A DNA stretch of 41,634 nt. It comes from an uncultured Clostridia bacterium. Lineage in GTDB: Bacteria; Bacillota; Clostridia; TANB77; CAG-508. Below are positions 7,758-16,694 of the stretch, piece by piece. Location: the NCBI GenBank assembly GCA_948735595.1, contig CAPXSA010000020.1, forward strand, positions 1-41,634. The letters are read 5' to 3'. Made by a program: the position numbers and the translations under genes. The number at the start of each line of letters is the position of its first letter. Position 1 is the stretch's first letter. Below the pieces are notes generated by a model. That model did not search any database. It was not told where the DNA came from and was given only the letters and a program-made list of their open reading frames with translations.

Positions 7758-8819
7758 TTAGTATGCTAATTGAATAAGTTGGTCTAACAACTTCGTATAA
7801 CTTAGTCCGCTTGCTTCCCATAATTTTGGATACATACTAATCTGTGTAAATCCCGGCATAGTATTAATTTCATTAATGTATACTTGATTATCTGATTTAC
7901 GAATAAAAAAATCCACACGTGATAATCCCTTTCCATCTACAGCCTTAAATGCTTTTGTTGCTAATGCTTGGATTTCTTCCAATTTTTCTTTTGAAATTTC
8001 TGCAGGAATAACTGTACGTGATGCTGCATTTTGATATTTAGCTTCAAAAGTATAAAAATCCTCTGCTGACAATACTTCTCCTACACAAGTTGCCTCTACT
8101 TTTTCATTTCCTAGTACTGCACATTCTACCTCTCTTCCTACAATTTCTTCTTCTAATAAAATCTTAGTATCATATAGGCTAGCGTCTATAAGTGCTTCTT
8201 CTAATTCTTTCTCATTGGTTGCTTTATGTACTCCAACTGAGGATCCTGAATTGGAAGGTTTTACAAATACTGGGAAATGGATAGTTTCTTGTATTCGTTT
8301 TGCTATTTGCGAAATAGATACTTCTTGTTCTTCAAATTGTTTATTTACATATTGATATTTAATTTCTTTTTCTGTTCGAAATGCCTTAATATAAATAAAG
8401 TCTGCTTGTGGTATTCTTGCTTTTTCGAATACCATTTTTGTGTATACTTTATCCATACAGATGCTAGATCCTAATACTCGGCATCCTACATAAGGTATCT
8501 TCAAAAGTTCTAACATTCCTTGAATGGTTCCATCTTCTCCATATAGCCCATGTAGAACAGGAAATGCAATATCTATTTGTTTTAAATATTCTATTACATT
8601 GGAAATGGGTGTAATTTCATCTAACTTATCTCCTACTGCTAATCTTTTAATTTCATTTACCTTTTTTGTATATTCATACCATTTTCCACTTTGGTCAATA
8701 TAAATAGGATAAACCTCATATTTCCCCTTATCTAGATTTTGAATAACAGAAGTTCCTGATGCAATCGATACATCATGTTCGGTTGACATTCCTCCAAAAA
8801 TAACTCCTAATTTTAACAT
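7758..8819 (-). CDS. ddl: D-alanine--D-alanine ligase
   Basis: A 353-aa ATP-grasp ligase that makes the D-Ala-D-Ala dipeptide for peptidoglycan. Motifs in order: GVIFGGMSTEHDVS at the N-terminus, FPVLHGLYGEDGTIQG, PYVGCRVLGSSICMDK, the ATP-grasp VFVKPSNSGSSVGVHKA, GREVECAVLG, and the metal-binding NEINTMPGFTQISMYPKLW near the C-terminus. The chosen ATG (8819) has a GGAGGG site; a longer frame from 8849 runs into the end of murF and lacks one. It follows murF by 11 bp, so substrate synthesis and the next step that uses it (MurF) are coupled. Confidence 0.95.
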   Translation of the reverse strand: MLKLGVIFGGMSTEHDVSIASGTSVIQNLDKGKYEVYPIYIDQSGKWYEYTKKVNEIKRLAVGDKLDEITPISNVIEYLKQIDIAFPVLHGLYGEDGTIQGMLELLKIPYVGCRVLGSSICMDKVYTKMVFEKARIPQADFIYIKAFRTEKEIKYQYVNKQFEEQEVSISQIAKRIQETIHFPVFVKPSNSGSSVGVHKATNEKELEEALIDASLYDTKILLEEEIVGREVECAVLGNEKVEATCVGEVLSAEDFYTFEAKYQNAASRTVIPAEISKEKLEEIQALATKAFKAVDGKGLSRVDFFIRKSDNQVYINEINTMPGFTQISMYPKLWEASGLSYTKLLDQLIQLAY

Positions 8820-8830
8820 AAATTTCCCTC

Positions 8831-10223
8831 CTAAACAATTGCTTCGCAAATTTGTGTAAAGTTTAAGCTATTAGAAGCTTTTAATAGTACTACATCTTCC
8901 GGTTGTAATTCTTGTTGTAGTAATTTTATTGCTTCTTCATTGTTATTACATAAAAAGATAGTATCTTTTGCCATTCCATCTTCTATTGCTTGCTCTGCCA
9001 TATATGCTACTTCTTTTCCTACACAAATGAGTAAATCAATTTGATTTTTAGCTACTTCTTTTCCTACTCTTTGGTGTAATTCTTTGCTATATTCTCCTAA
9101 CTCTAGCATATCTCCTAGCACTGCGATTTTACGTTTGTTTGGCAATTTTCCCACATAATCTAGTGCTGCTTTCATAGAATCATAATTTGCGTTATAGCAG
9201 TCATTGACAATGGTTGCACCATTTTTTGCTTTTTTAATTTCCATTCTTTTTTGAGTAAGCTTAAATTCTTCAATTCCTTTTAATGCATTTTCCATAGGAA
9301 TATGTAGAACTGTTGCCACTGCTAGAGCACATAAGCTATTAGATACAAAATGTTCTCCTCCTACTGGGATTCTTACTTCGTACTTATGTCCATTTATTAT
9401 TGCTTCACATCTGCTCCCATTTTCTTCAAGGATAACATCTTTTCCCACTATGTCGCTTCCATCTTCTAATCCATAAGTCATAACTTGATAATGTTCTTTT
9501 TCTTGATGATACCATTCATATAGTAAATCATTGTCATAATTAATAATTATTGTCCCTTGTGAATTTAGCCCTTCTAGAATTTCTAATTTGGCCTTTAAAA
9601 TATTTTGCCTTGAACCTAACATGCCGATATGTGCTGTTCCAATATTAGTAATAACTGCTATGTCTGGCTTTGCAATGTTTGTTAAAATACTAATTTCTCC
9701 AAAAGAGTTCATCCCCATTTCTAGTACCATTGCTTCTTCATCTTTTAAGCCAAGCACAGTTAATGGCAAGCCGATTTCGTTGTTGTAATTTCCTTGTGTT
9801 TTTAATACTTTATATTTTTGAGATAATACACTGGCTACCATATCTTTTGTACTAGTCTTTCCCACACTTCCAGTAATTGCAACCACTGGAATATGATATA
9901 GACTTCTTTTGTAACTTGCTAATTGTTGCATTGCTTTTACCACATTTTCCACTAAAACAATAGTAGCATTTGGATATTTCACTAATACTTCGTGTTTAAC
10001 TTCTACCCCTTGCAAAACACATGCAATTGCTCCTTTTTCTAGTGCTTGTTCATATAGTGTACTTCCGATTAAACTTTTCACCTTGAAAGCCAAGATAGAT
10101 TTGCCCTAGCTTTATTATTCTTGTATCTTTGCAAAGATTTTCAAATACAAGGTTTTCATCTCCTTGTATTAATTTGCCTTTACTTTCTCTTATTAAATCT
10201 TTTACTATAATTTTATATTCCAT
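8831..10223 (-). CDS. murF: MurF (UDP-MurNAc-tripeptide--D-Ala-D-Ala ligase), with apparent +1 frameshift
   Basis: Adds D-Ala-D-Ala to UDP-MurNAc-tripeptide in the cytoplasm. The downstream part (411 codons) shows VAITGSVGKTSTKDM (ATP loop), GNYNNEIGLPLTVL, EMGMNSFGEI, TNIGTAHIGMLGS and NDCYNANYDSMKAAL. The true start is the ATG at 10223 with AAGGAG; 52 codons read to GQIYLGFQGEKFN, then an in-frame CGG (10067-10065), then TGA five codons after the break. Skipping the C at 10067 joins the frames as FN-GSTLYEQALEKGA, the expected MurF sequence, giving 463 aa, normal for the family. The gene is essential in bacteria, so sequence error, decay or recoding must be distinguished. The TTG at the overlap gives a spurious shorter start. 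Confidence 0.85.
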
Positions 10224-10295
10224 AGGTTGGCTCCTTATTTTTTATTTTTCTTTCTAATTATATGCTAGTTTAGTACTTTCTTGCAAGGAAATTTA

Positions 10296-10326
10296 GAAAA
10301 AAAGCACCTTCCATTTGGAAGGCACT
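10296..10326 (-). terminator. Intrinsic terminator of the SASP gene
   Basis: On the minus strand AGTGCCTTCC, AAAT loop, GGAAGGTGCT, then seven T. The 10-bp stem includes two G-U wobbles that exist only in the minus-strand transcript, fixing the direction. It starts 6 bp after the stop codon of the spore protein gene. Confidence 0.85.
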
Positions 10327-10331
10327 TTAAA

Positions 10332-10508
10332 CTAACTATTTTCAGCTGTTCTATTGGCAATTTCAATTGCTTTTGTAACAATATTACCACAAGTTTTTGA
10401 TGGAACATTTCCCCATCCGCCATCTTGCTTTACTTGATCATATACACCAAGTTCTTTGGCGATTTCTTCTCTTAATTTATCGGAAATAAGTTTGCTGTTC
10501 TTTGACAT
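10332..10508 (-). CDS. Small acid-soluble spore protein, alpha/beta-type (SspF-like)
   Basis: A 58-aa gene. Residues 10-25 (DKLREEIAKELGVYD) and the later GWGNVPSKTCGNIVTKAIEIAN segment match the shortened alpha/beta SASP pattern seen in Clostridia (ELG-helix, GWG turn, second amphipathic helix). These proteins coat spore DNA and protect it from UV damage. AGGAGG precedes the ATG, and a strong terminator follows. It lies next to ypeB-sleB, consistent with forespore expression. The identification rests on motif recall, not on an alignment. Confidence 0.75.
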   Translation of the reverse strand: MSKNSKLISDKLREEIAKELGVYDQVKQDGGWGNVPSKTCGNIVTKAIEIANRTAENS

Positions 10509-10661
10509 CGAATTTACCTCCTAATAGAGTTTCAAATTTGTGAAATTTTATTTTCTTACTTGATTAACATTGAAAGTATTTAATATACTTTTTGTTACTT
10601 TTATTTCACATTATTAGTTTGTTCTTTCTTTTCAAAATTATTTTTAAAATTTTTGCCAATT

Positions 10662-12047
10662 TTAATGTGTTAACGTACCATTTGGTGTGTTTACTATAAC
10701 TAAAATGTCTTCTTCCTTTCCTGTTTCGCAGTTGATATATACTAAGAAATCAGTATCATCTACTTTTCCTTTGAACTCCCAACATAGTACTTCACTCTTC
10801 CATTCTGTTGGAATAATGGCTAAATTTTCACTTTTAATATCTAAATTCTTATTTAAATTTTTCTTAGCCTGTTCTTTTGAAATGAGTATTCTTGAAACAT
10901 CTCTTTTCTCGTGATTATTCAAGTATCCACTCGTTTCAACTCCCATAACTTCTCCATTATCTAAAGCAACTTTTACCTTGATTAAGTCTGGATAAATTGT
11001 TACATCATCTTGTTCATAAGCATAATTAATGGTAACAATTCCATCTTGTTTTAGATAATAGGTCTCTTTCATATTTTTGAAACCACGTTCCTCCAAATAT
11101 TTCTTTCCAATTTCATTTGCTCTTTCTTGGCTAACGCTTTCTGCCTCTATACTACGGTTATAGTTCATAAATACAATATGTCCACCTTTTTCTGTAATAG
11201 AAATATTAAGATTTGCCTCTTTTTCATTATTTATTTTCGCGTTGAAATCATACGTAATCATATTCGTATTTTCTGATTTGCCTGATGGTGTAATTTCTTG
11301 CACTTTATCTTCTCCAATAAATTTTTTAGCTATTTCTTTTGCCTTGTCCTCACTGATATTTTCACCTGTTAAGCCTTTTTTCTCTTTTTTTGTAATATGC
11401 TCTGAAAAAGCGCCATCATAAATTAGCCCTGAATATTCATGGAAATTTTCTTCTAAATTCGTAAAGCTATTTTTAGAGATGTTGCTTACTTCTTGTGCAA
11501 AAGCCACTGTTCCTTTCTTCGTTAATTCTCCCCAACTAATTCTTCCATCGTTCATGTCAGTAGATAATTGATTTAGTGTATTTTCTAATTCTACACTATA
11601 ATCATGTAATTGTTTTAAATTGTTTAAATCTTCCCCACTTAGCTTTTTATTATTAATATTTTTACGTGAAAGTGAATAGCTATAATCACTTACTTGGTTT
11701 AAAAACTTTTCTGTTTTTTCTAGTTCTACACTTTCTATGGGAAGTCTTGATAAATACACTTGTGCTAAGTTTGCTTCTTTCCAAACATTCGTTAATGTTT
11801 CTGCACCATGTTCTGGTGTACTAGAAATTAACGACTTTGCTAAATATGTTTCTACGTTTTGCACATAATCTACCAATTCAAAAAATGCCATATTATATTG
11901 ATTTTCTGAAGCTTGTCTATATTCTGTTTGCTTTTTGTAAATCCATACTCCCATTGCAATGATAATAGCAAATAATACGACAACTACACTAAGCATATGT
12001 CTATCTTTTAATCGATTTTTCCAGTCTACTAATTTATTTTGTCCCAT
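10662..12047 (-). CDS. ypeB: Germination protein YpeB
   Basis: A 461-aa protein with one N-terminal membrane segment (about residues 20-38), a helical middle region, and C-terminal PepSY-type repeats (EDKAKEIAKKFIG, SQERANEIGKKYLEERGF, SKEQAKKNLNKNL). In Bacillus YpeB is needed to place and stabilise the cortex-lytic enzyme SleB in spores. The ATG at 12047 has an AAAGGAGAG site; the longer frame from 12074 overlaps sleB and lacks a good site. It follows sleB with an 17-bp gap, the canonical sleB-ypeB operon. Confidence 0.93.
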   Translation of the reverse strand: MGQNKLVDWKNRLKDRHMLSVVVVLFAIIIAMGVWIYKKQTEYRQASENQYNMAFFELVDYVQNVETYLAKSLISSTPEHGAETLTNVWKEANLAQVYLSRLPIESVELEKTEKFLNQVSDYSYSLSRKNINNKKLSGEDLNNLKQLHDYSVELENTLNQLSTDMNDGRISWGELTKKGTVAFAQEVSNISKNSFTNLEENFHEYSGLIYDGAFSEHITKKEKKGLTGENISEDKAKEIAKKFIGEDKVQEITPSGKSENTNMITYDFNAKINNEKEANLNISITEKGGHIVFMNYNRSIEAESVSQERANEIGKKYLEERGFKNMKETYYLKQDGIVTINYAYEQDDVTIYPDLIKVKVALDNGEVMGVETSGYLNNHEKRDVSRILISKEQAKKNLNKNLDIKSENLAIIPTEWKSEVLCWEFKGKVDDTDFLVYINCETGKEEDILVIVNTPNGTLTH

Positions 12048-12064
12048 AATTTTTCTCTCCTTTT

Positions 12065-12559
12065 TTAACGGCAAAACCTATGCTTGCCAATAGTTTTAAT
12101 GAGTGGTCTTGACCAGATCCACTTATTTGTTGCAGTAGCAGGGTTAAAATAGTAAATTGCTCCATCTGTTGGGTCCCAACCATTTAATGCATCCCTTGCC
12201 GCCTTTACTACTGTCGCACCTTCCTCTATTGGTACATTAATCTGCCCATCTGCTACTGCTGTAAATGCTCCTGACTGATAAATGACTCCTGCAATAGTGT
12301 TGGGAAATTTAGGATCTTTGACGCGATTTAAAATAACGGCACCTACTGCGACTTGCCCTTCATATGGCTCGCCTCTTGCTTCCCCATTGATAGCCCTTGC
12401 AAGCAACTGCACATCTGAAGTATTACTACTATTCGAAGCTTTAACTGGTTTTTGCCCCATCATTTTTATCATTCCAAAGACTAGTAAAAATGTAATTATT
12501 GTAATAAGTACTGCCAAACCTATTCTAGAAATAATAGATTTTATTTTTACTTTTTTCAT
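12065..12559 (-). CDS. sleB: Spore cortex-lytic enzyme SleB-like hydrolase
   Basis: A 164-aa protein with an N-terminal hydrophobic segment (residues ~10-32) and a Hydrolase_2 (SleB/CwlJ) catalytic domain: LLARAINGEARGEPYEGQVAVGAVILNR carries the catalytic Glu, followed by FPNTIAGVIYQSGAF and the YYFNPATATNKWIW block. These are lytic transglycosylases of muramic-delta-lactam cortex. There is no separate peptidoglycan-binding domain as in full-length Bacillus SleB, so the protein is shorter. Its pairing with ypeB supports the SleB role rather than CwlJ. Confidence 0.88.
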   Translation of the reverse strand: MKKVKIKSIISRIGLAVLITIITFLLVFGMIKMMGQKPVKASNSSNTSDVQLLARAINGEARGEPYEGQVAVGAVILNRVKDPKFPNTIAGVIYQSGAFTAVADGQINVPIEEGATVVKAARDALNGWDPTDGAIYYFNPATATNKWIWSRPLIKTIGKHRFCR

Positions 12560-12717
12560 AACTTACTCCTTTTTTATTTTCTTTGCTGATATTTTGTGCA
12601 TATTTTGTAAAATTATTCAAAAAGCTGAAATAAGATTTATTACATTGAAAATTTCTACTTTCCTTATTAATTTTATTATGATACAATGACAATAAATAAA
12701 AAGAGGAGATTTTTTAG

Positions 12718-13836
12718 ATGAAAAAAGTATTGATATTCTACGCTTCTTATGGTGGTGGTCATTTATCGGCTGCAAAATCTATTTTAAAATATGTTACAGA
12801 GCATTATACCGGTGTAGAAGCTGAAATGGTAGATTGCATGAAATATATTAATAAACCAATTGAGAAAGTAACAACAGGTGCTTATCGAGAAATGGCAAAG
12901 AAGACTCCTAAATTATGGGGAAAAGTATATTCAGGCTCTGAAAAGGGTTTGCTTTCAAAAATTAGTAAAGATAGTAATAAATTAATGGCTAGAAAGTTAA
13001 ATCGTTTGCTACAAGAGAAAAAGCCAGATTTAGTTATTTCTACACATCCTTTTAGTAGTCAAATGGTTAGTTACTTGAAGAGAAAGGGAAAATTAGATTG
13101 TACTTTGGCAACTATTATGACTGACTTTGCTATGCATAAGCAATGGTTAATTGGTCATGAGTATACAGAGTATTTCTTTATTTCAAATGAAGATATGAAA
13201 CAGGATATCATAAATTATGGAGTTTCTCCGGATAAAATATTTGTGACAGGAATTCCTATGTCTGATAGATTTTTTGAAGATTTTGATGCTAAAGAAGTTT
13301 ATGAGATGTTTGAATTAGATGTGAATAAAAAAGTGATACTTTTCTTTGGGGGTGGAGAATTTGGTTTAGGAAAAAACCGAACCACACAAATTTTACAAGC
13401 ATTCATTCAAAAAGCATCTAATTACCAAATCGTAGCAGTCGCTGGAAAAAACGAAAAAATGAAGGAATCCTTTGAACAATTAGTGCATGAAAATAATGCT
13501 AAAGATAGAGTTCGTGTATTAGGCTTTACTGATAAAGTTCCTGAATTAATGCATATCTCTTCTCTAGTGGTAACAAAACCCGGAGGACTTACTACTACGG
13601 AGAGTTTGGCTTCTAATCTTCCTATGATCATCATTAATCCTATCCCCGGTCAAGAAGAGGAAAATGCGGAATTTCTAGTCTCTCATGGAGTTGGTGTTTG
13701 GATAAAAAAAGAAGATAATCCTGAAGAAGTTATCATCAATTTGCTTTCTTCTAATCTATTAGAAGAAATGAAAAAGAATACTGAAAAATTTACAAAACAG
13801 TATTCTACGAAAACAATTTGTGAAACGTTATTATAA
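12718..13836 (+). CDS. Glycosyltransferase of the MGDG synthase/UgtP family
   Basis: A 372-aa GT28-type enzyme. The N-terminal IFYASYGGGHLSAAK is the acceptor-side loop, KPDLVISTHPF and TIMTDFAMHKQWL are typical of the monogalactosyldiacylglycerol-synthase N domain. The C-terminal donor half has GGGEFGLGK and VVTKPGGLTTTESLASNLPMI, which binds the UDP-sugar. Family members transfer glucose or galactose to diacylglycerol at the inner membrane face and supply glycolipid anchors. AGAGGAG precedes the ATG. It is transcribed alone and towards recR, with a palindromic element between. Confidence 0.87.
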   Translation: MKKVLIFYASYGGGHLSAAKSILKYVTEHYTGVEAEMVDCMKYINKPIEKVTTGAYREMAKKTPKLWGKVYSGSEKGLLSKISKDSNKLMARKLNRLLQEKKPDLVISTHPFSSQMVSYLKRKGKLDCTLATIMTDFAMHKQWLIGHEYTEYFFISNEDMKQDIINYGVSPDKIFVTGIPMSDRFFEDFDAKEVYEMFELDVNKKVILFFGGGEFGLGKNRTTQILQAFIQKASNYQIVAVAGKNEKMKESFEQLVHENNAKDRVRVLGFTDKVPELMHISSLVVTKPGGLTTTESLASNLPMIIINPIPGQEEENAEFLVSHGVGVWIKKEDNPEEVIINLLSSNLLEEMKKNTEKFTKQYSTKTICETLL

Positions 13837-13837
13837 A

Positions 13838-13893
13838 ATGTCGCACATAGGGACAGATGTCGCACTTGAGAAGCGTCCCCAAGTGCGACATTT
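13838..13893. repeat. REP-like nested palindrome between convergent genes
   Basis: An 11-bp perfect inverted repeat (ATGTCGCACTT at 13857-13867, AAGTGCGACAT at 13881-13891). An extra ATGTCGCAC copy at 13838-13846 can pair with the same right arm. GGGAC and GTCCC form an alternative pairing inside. It lies between the 3' ends of the glycosyltransferase and recR genes and could terminate both. The GGGACA/GTCCCC theme recalls the element at 7691-7745. Confidence 0.6.
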
Positions 13894-14491
13894 AAATTTC
13901 TCTTCTACCTTCTAGCGCTTTACTTAAAGTGACTTCGTCTGTGTACTCTAGATCTCCGCCTACAGGAATTCCGTGAGCGATTCTTGTTGCTTTAATCCCC
14001 ATAGGTTTTACTAATTTAGAAATGTACATTGCTGTCGCTTCTCCTTCTACACGTGGATTGGTTGCTAGAATAATTTCTTTGACCTCTCCATTCATGAGTC
14101 TAGAAAGTAATTCTTTAATTTTGATATCATCTGGACCTACTCCATTCATAGGAGAAATGCTACCATGTAGCACATGATAAATTCCTTTAAATTCATGCGT
14201 TCTTTCCATTGCTACTACATCTCTTACATCTTCTACTACGCAAATAATAGAGTGGTCACGATTTTGGTTACCACATATTGGGCAAGGGTCTGTATCTGAT
14301 ATGTTATAACATTGCGAACAATATTTTAAATTATTTTTTGCTTCTAAAATAGCTTTTACAAACTCATTTGTCTCTTCTTCTGTGGCGTCTAACATATGAA
14401 AAGCAAGCCTAGCTGCTGTTTTATTTCCAATGCTGGGCAATTTTTCAAATGCTTCGATTAGTTTTTCTATCGACGGTGCATAATAACTCAT
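13892..14491 (-). CDS. recR: Recombination protein RecR
   Basis: A 199-aa protein of standard length. LPSIGNKTAARLAFH is the helix-hairpin-helix, four Cys form the zinc finger (CSQCYNISDTDPCPICGN), and the Toprim domain follows (IICVVEDVRDVVAMERT, YHVLHGSISPMNGVGPDDI, LATNPRVEGEATAMY). RecR acts with RecO/RecF to load RecA at gaps. It is the last gene of the classical dnaX-ybaB-recR operon, 16 bp after ybaB. Confidence 0.97.
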   Translation of the reverse strand: MSYYAPSIEKLIEAFEKLPSIGNKTAARLAFHMLDATEEETNEFVKAILEAKNNLKYCSQCYNISDTDPCPICGNQNRDHSIICVVEDVRDVVAMERTHEFKGIYHVLHGSISPMNGVGPDDIKIKELLSRLMNGEVKEIILATNPRVEGEATAMYISKLVKPMGIKATRIAHGIPVGGDLEYTDEVTLSKALEGRREI

Positions 14492-14507
14492 TTTACTATT
14501 CCTCTTC

Positions 14508-14852
14508 TTACATCATACCTGGTATATTATACTTACCCAATTCTTGTGCTTGTGCACTGTCTACTTTTCTTAAAGCCTCATTAACACAACTTAAAATTAA
14601 GTCTTGTAGCATTTCTACATCATCTGGGTCAACAACTTCTTTTTTTATCATAATCTCTTTTACTTCTTTACTACCAGATACTTTTACGTAGACGGCTCCA
14701 CCACCAACACTACTATCGAATTCTTTTGCAGCAAGTTCAGTTTGAGATTTTTCCATATCTGCTTGCATTTTTTTGGCTTCTTTCATTAATTGGTTTAAAT
14801 TCATTCCACCGAATCCTCCGCCCATTCCTGGGAATCCACCTCTTTTTGACAT
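14508..14852 (-). CDS. YbaB/EbfC nucleoid-associated protein
   Basis: A 114-aa DNA-binding protein. Gly/Met-rich N-terminus (GGFPGMGGGFGGMNLNQLMKEAKKMQ), a long helix, then a beta part (GGGAVYVKVSGSKEVKEIMIKKEVV) and a C-terminal helix. It forms tweezer-like dimers on DNA. It lies between dnaX (15 bp) and recR, as in most bacteria. AAAGGAGAG precedes the ATG. Confidence 0.95.
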   Translation of the reverse strand: MSKRGGFPGMGGGFGGMNLNQLMKEAKKMQADMEKSQTELAAKEFDSSVGGGAVYVKVSGSKEVKEIMIKKEVVDPDDVEMLQDLILSCVNEALRKVDSAQAQELGKYNIPGMM

Positions 14853-14867
14853 AATACTTTCTCTCCT

Positions 14868-16472
14868 TTACTCTTCTATTTCATTAACTGGAATGCCTAA
14901 ATCCTTGATGGGATTTTGTTCTTCCGCTTCTTTGGCTTTTTGTTTTAATATTTCATCTTGATTATCTAATAATTTAATTCTCATCTCTTTGCCACATTCC
15001 ATGGAAACTAACCTTTCTAGTTCTTGTACATTTTCTGGACGTTCCATTGTGGCTTTGATAAATGGTGTTAATCCATTTTGAAATACAATTCCTACTGTCA
15101 TGTCATTGATTAATGTGGCAATTGTACTCATTAAATTGGTGGCTAATACCATTTTTCTTTCTTCTCTTAATGTGTTTATAATCTTTGGCCAAAATTCTAG
15201 TTGCTTGATATTTAGTTTACTAAAATCTATTGGCTCTTTCTTTTCTACCTTTGCTGCTGTGTTAGTTTTTGCTTTTTCTGTACTACTTGCTTGAAAATTG
15301 ACTTGTGTGATTTTTCTTTCTAATTGTGTGACTCTCGATTTTAGTTCTTCTAATCCTTCTACACTTGTTGTGCTTTCAGTTTTTGTAGTCTCTATAACTG
15401 ACCCACATAGCTTAATCATCGCAACTTCAAATAACACTGTTTTTTGTGAAGACCATTTCATATCGTTTTCTAATTCTGATAATATATAAATCATTTGCAA
15501 TAATCTTTCTTTTGATACTTTTTCTGAAATGGCTGCTATTTGTTTCAATTCTTCTTGATTATAGATTTCTAATTTATTAGTAGTTTTCCATACTAAGATA
15601 TCTTTTGTATATTTAATTAATTCCCATAATAAATTAGTTAGGTCTTTTCCCTCTTGAACTACAGCTTCTACTGTAGAAATGGTCTTCTCTATATTACTTT
15701 CCACAATCGCCTCTACTATTTGTGAAATAAAAGTTAACTTTGGGATACCTACTAAATCTTTTACTAGGTCTTCGTCTATCTTTTTGCTTCCCTCTTGCAA
15801 ACATCTTTCTAATATACTTAAAGCATCTCTCATTGCGCCTTCTGCTAAAATAGAAATAATACTTGATGCTTCTTTTGTGATTTCAATTTCACTTTCATCA
15901 CAAACATATTGTAATCTCTTGCTAATGTCATTATTGGAAATCTTTTTAAAATCAAAGCGTTGACACCTAGAAAGGATAGTTGCTGGCAATTTTTGTGGTT
16001 CTGTGGTAGCTAAAATAAATTTAACATGTGATGGTGGTTCTTCTAATGTTTTGAGTAGTGCATTAAACGCTCCTGTTGATAGCATATGAACCTCGTCGAT
16101 AATATAGACTCTATATTTAGCAAGTGTTGGCAAAAAATTCACTTCATCTCGAATGGCTCTAATATCATCTACACTATTATTAGAAGCTGCATCCATCTCT
16201 ACAATATCTGTTAAAGAACCTGAGAGTGCTGCTTTACAAATTTCACACTCATTACATGGTTCACCATCTTGTGGATTTAAACAGTTAACTGCTCTTGCTA
16301 GAATTTTAGCAGTAGTTGTTTTTCCTGTTCCTCTTCCACCATTTAACAAATAAGCATGTCCTACTCTTCCTGCTATAATTTGATTTCTAATAGTTTTGGT
16401 AATATGCTCTTGCCCTACCATATCTTCAAATTTTAACGGTCTAAACTTTCGATATAATGCAGTATATGCCAT
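14868..16472 (-). CDS. dnaX: DNA polymerase III subunit gamma/tau
   Basis: A 534-aa clamp-loader ATPase. Walker A GGRGTGKTT near residue 45, zinc-binding Cys in CLNPQDGEPCNECEIC (about residues 64-79), Walker B IIDEVHMLS near 125, sensor 1 ATTEPQKLPATILSRCQRF near 165, then the lid and collar domains and a C-terminal tau-like extension of about 170 residues. GGAGGG precedes the ATG. The SRP RNA gene lies just upstream, a conserved Firmicutes arrangement. Confidence 0.97.
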   Translation of the reverse strand: MAYTALYRKFRPLKFEDMVGQEHITKTIRNQIIAGRVGHAYLLNGGRGTGKTTTAKILARAVNCLNPQDGEPCNECEICKAALSGSLTDIVEMDAASNNSVDDIRAIRDEVNFLPTLAKYRVYIIDEVHMLSTGAFNALLKTLEEPPSHVKFILATTEPQKLPATILSRCQRFDFKKISNNDISKRLQYVCDESEIEITKEASSIISILAEGAMRDALSILERCLQEGSKKIDEDLVKDLVGIPKLTFISQIVEAIVESNIEKTISTVEAVVQEGKDLTNLLWELIKYTKDILVWKTTNKLEIYNQEELKQIAAISEKVSKERLLQMIYILSELENDMKWSSQKTVLFEVAMIKLCGSVIETTKTESTTSVEGLEELKSRVTQLERKITQVNFQASSTEKAKTNTAAKVEKKEPIDFSKLNIKQLEFWPKIINTLREERKMVLATNLMSTIATLINDMTVGIVFQNGLTPFIKATMERPENVQELERLVSMECGKEMRIKLLDNQDEILKQKAKEAEEQNPIKDLGIPVNEIEE

Positions 16473-16516
16473 TTGTTTCCCTCCAAAATAATTACAAAGG
16501 TATCAAGTTTTATTCT

Positions 16517-16631
16517 TAGCCACTCTATGGAGAATAAATACCACACAGAAGTATCTACTTATTGCTGCTTCCTTCCGGATCTGACAAGGTTCATAGGCTT
16601 CTATTGGTTTTACTCTCCATACAATGGCTAA
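16517..16631 (-). ncRNA. ffs: Signal recognition particle RNA, small bacterial type
   Basis: The minus strand contains the conserved apical SRP signature (GGAAGGAAGCAGC, near 16562-16577) with the expected asymmetric loop. The outer arms pair: AGCCATTG...GGAGAGTA with TATTCTCCATAG...TGGCT, closing the hairpin from about 16629 to 16518. It is of the short 4.5S-like form without Alu domain. It binds Ffh for membrane protein targeting. Exact ends are estimated from the outer stem. Confidence 0.92.
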
Positions 16632-16694
16632 AGCTTAAAAAACTCCATACCTTTGTATTATATACTTTTTTATTTTGTTTAGCAAGCGAATTTG

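Noticed and set aside
8820..8849. Longer start for ddl
   Set aside because: It overlaps the end of murF and lacks a ribosome binding site; the ATG at 8819 follows GGAGGG.
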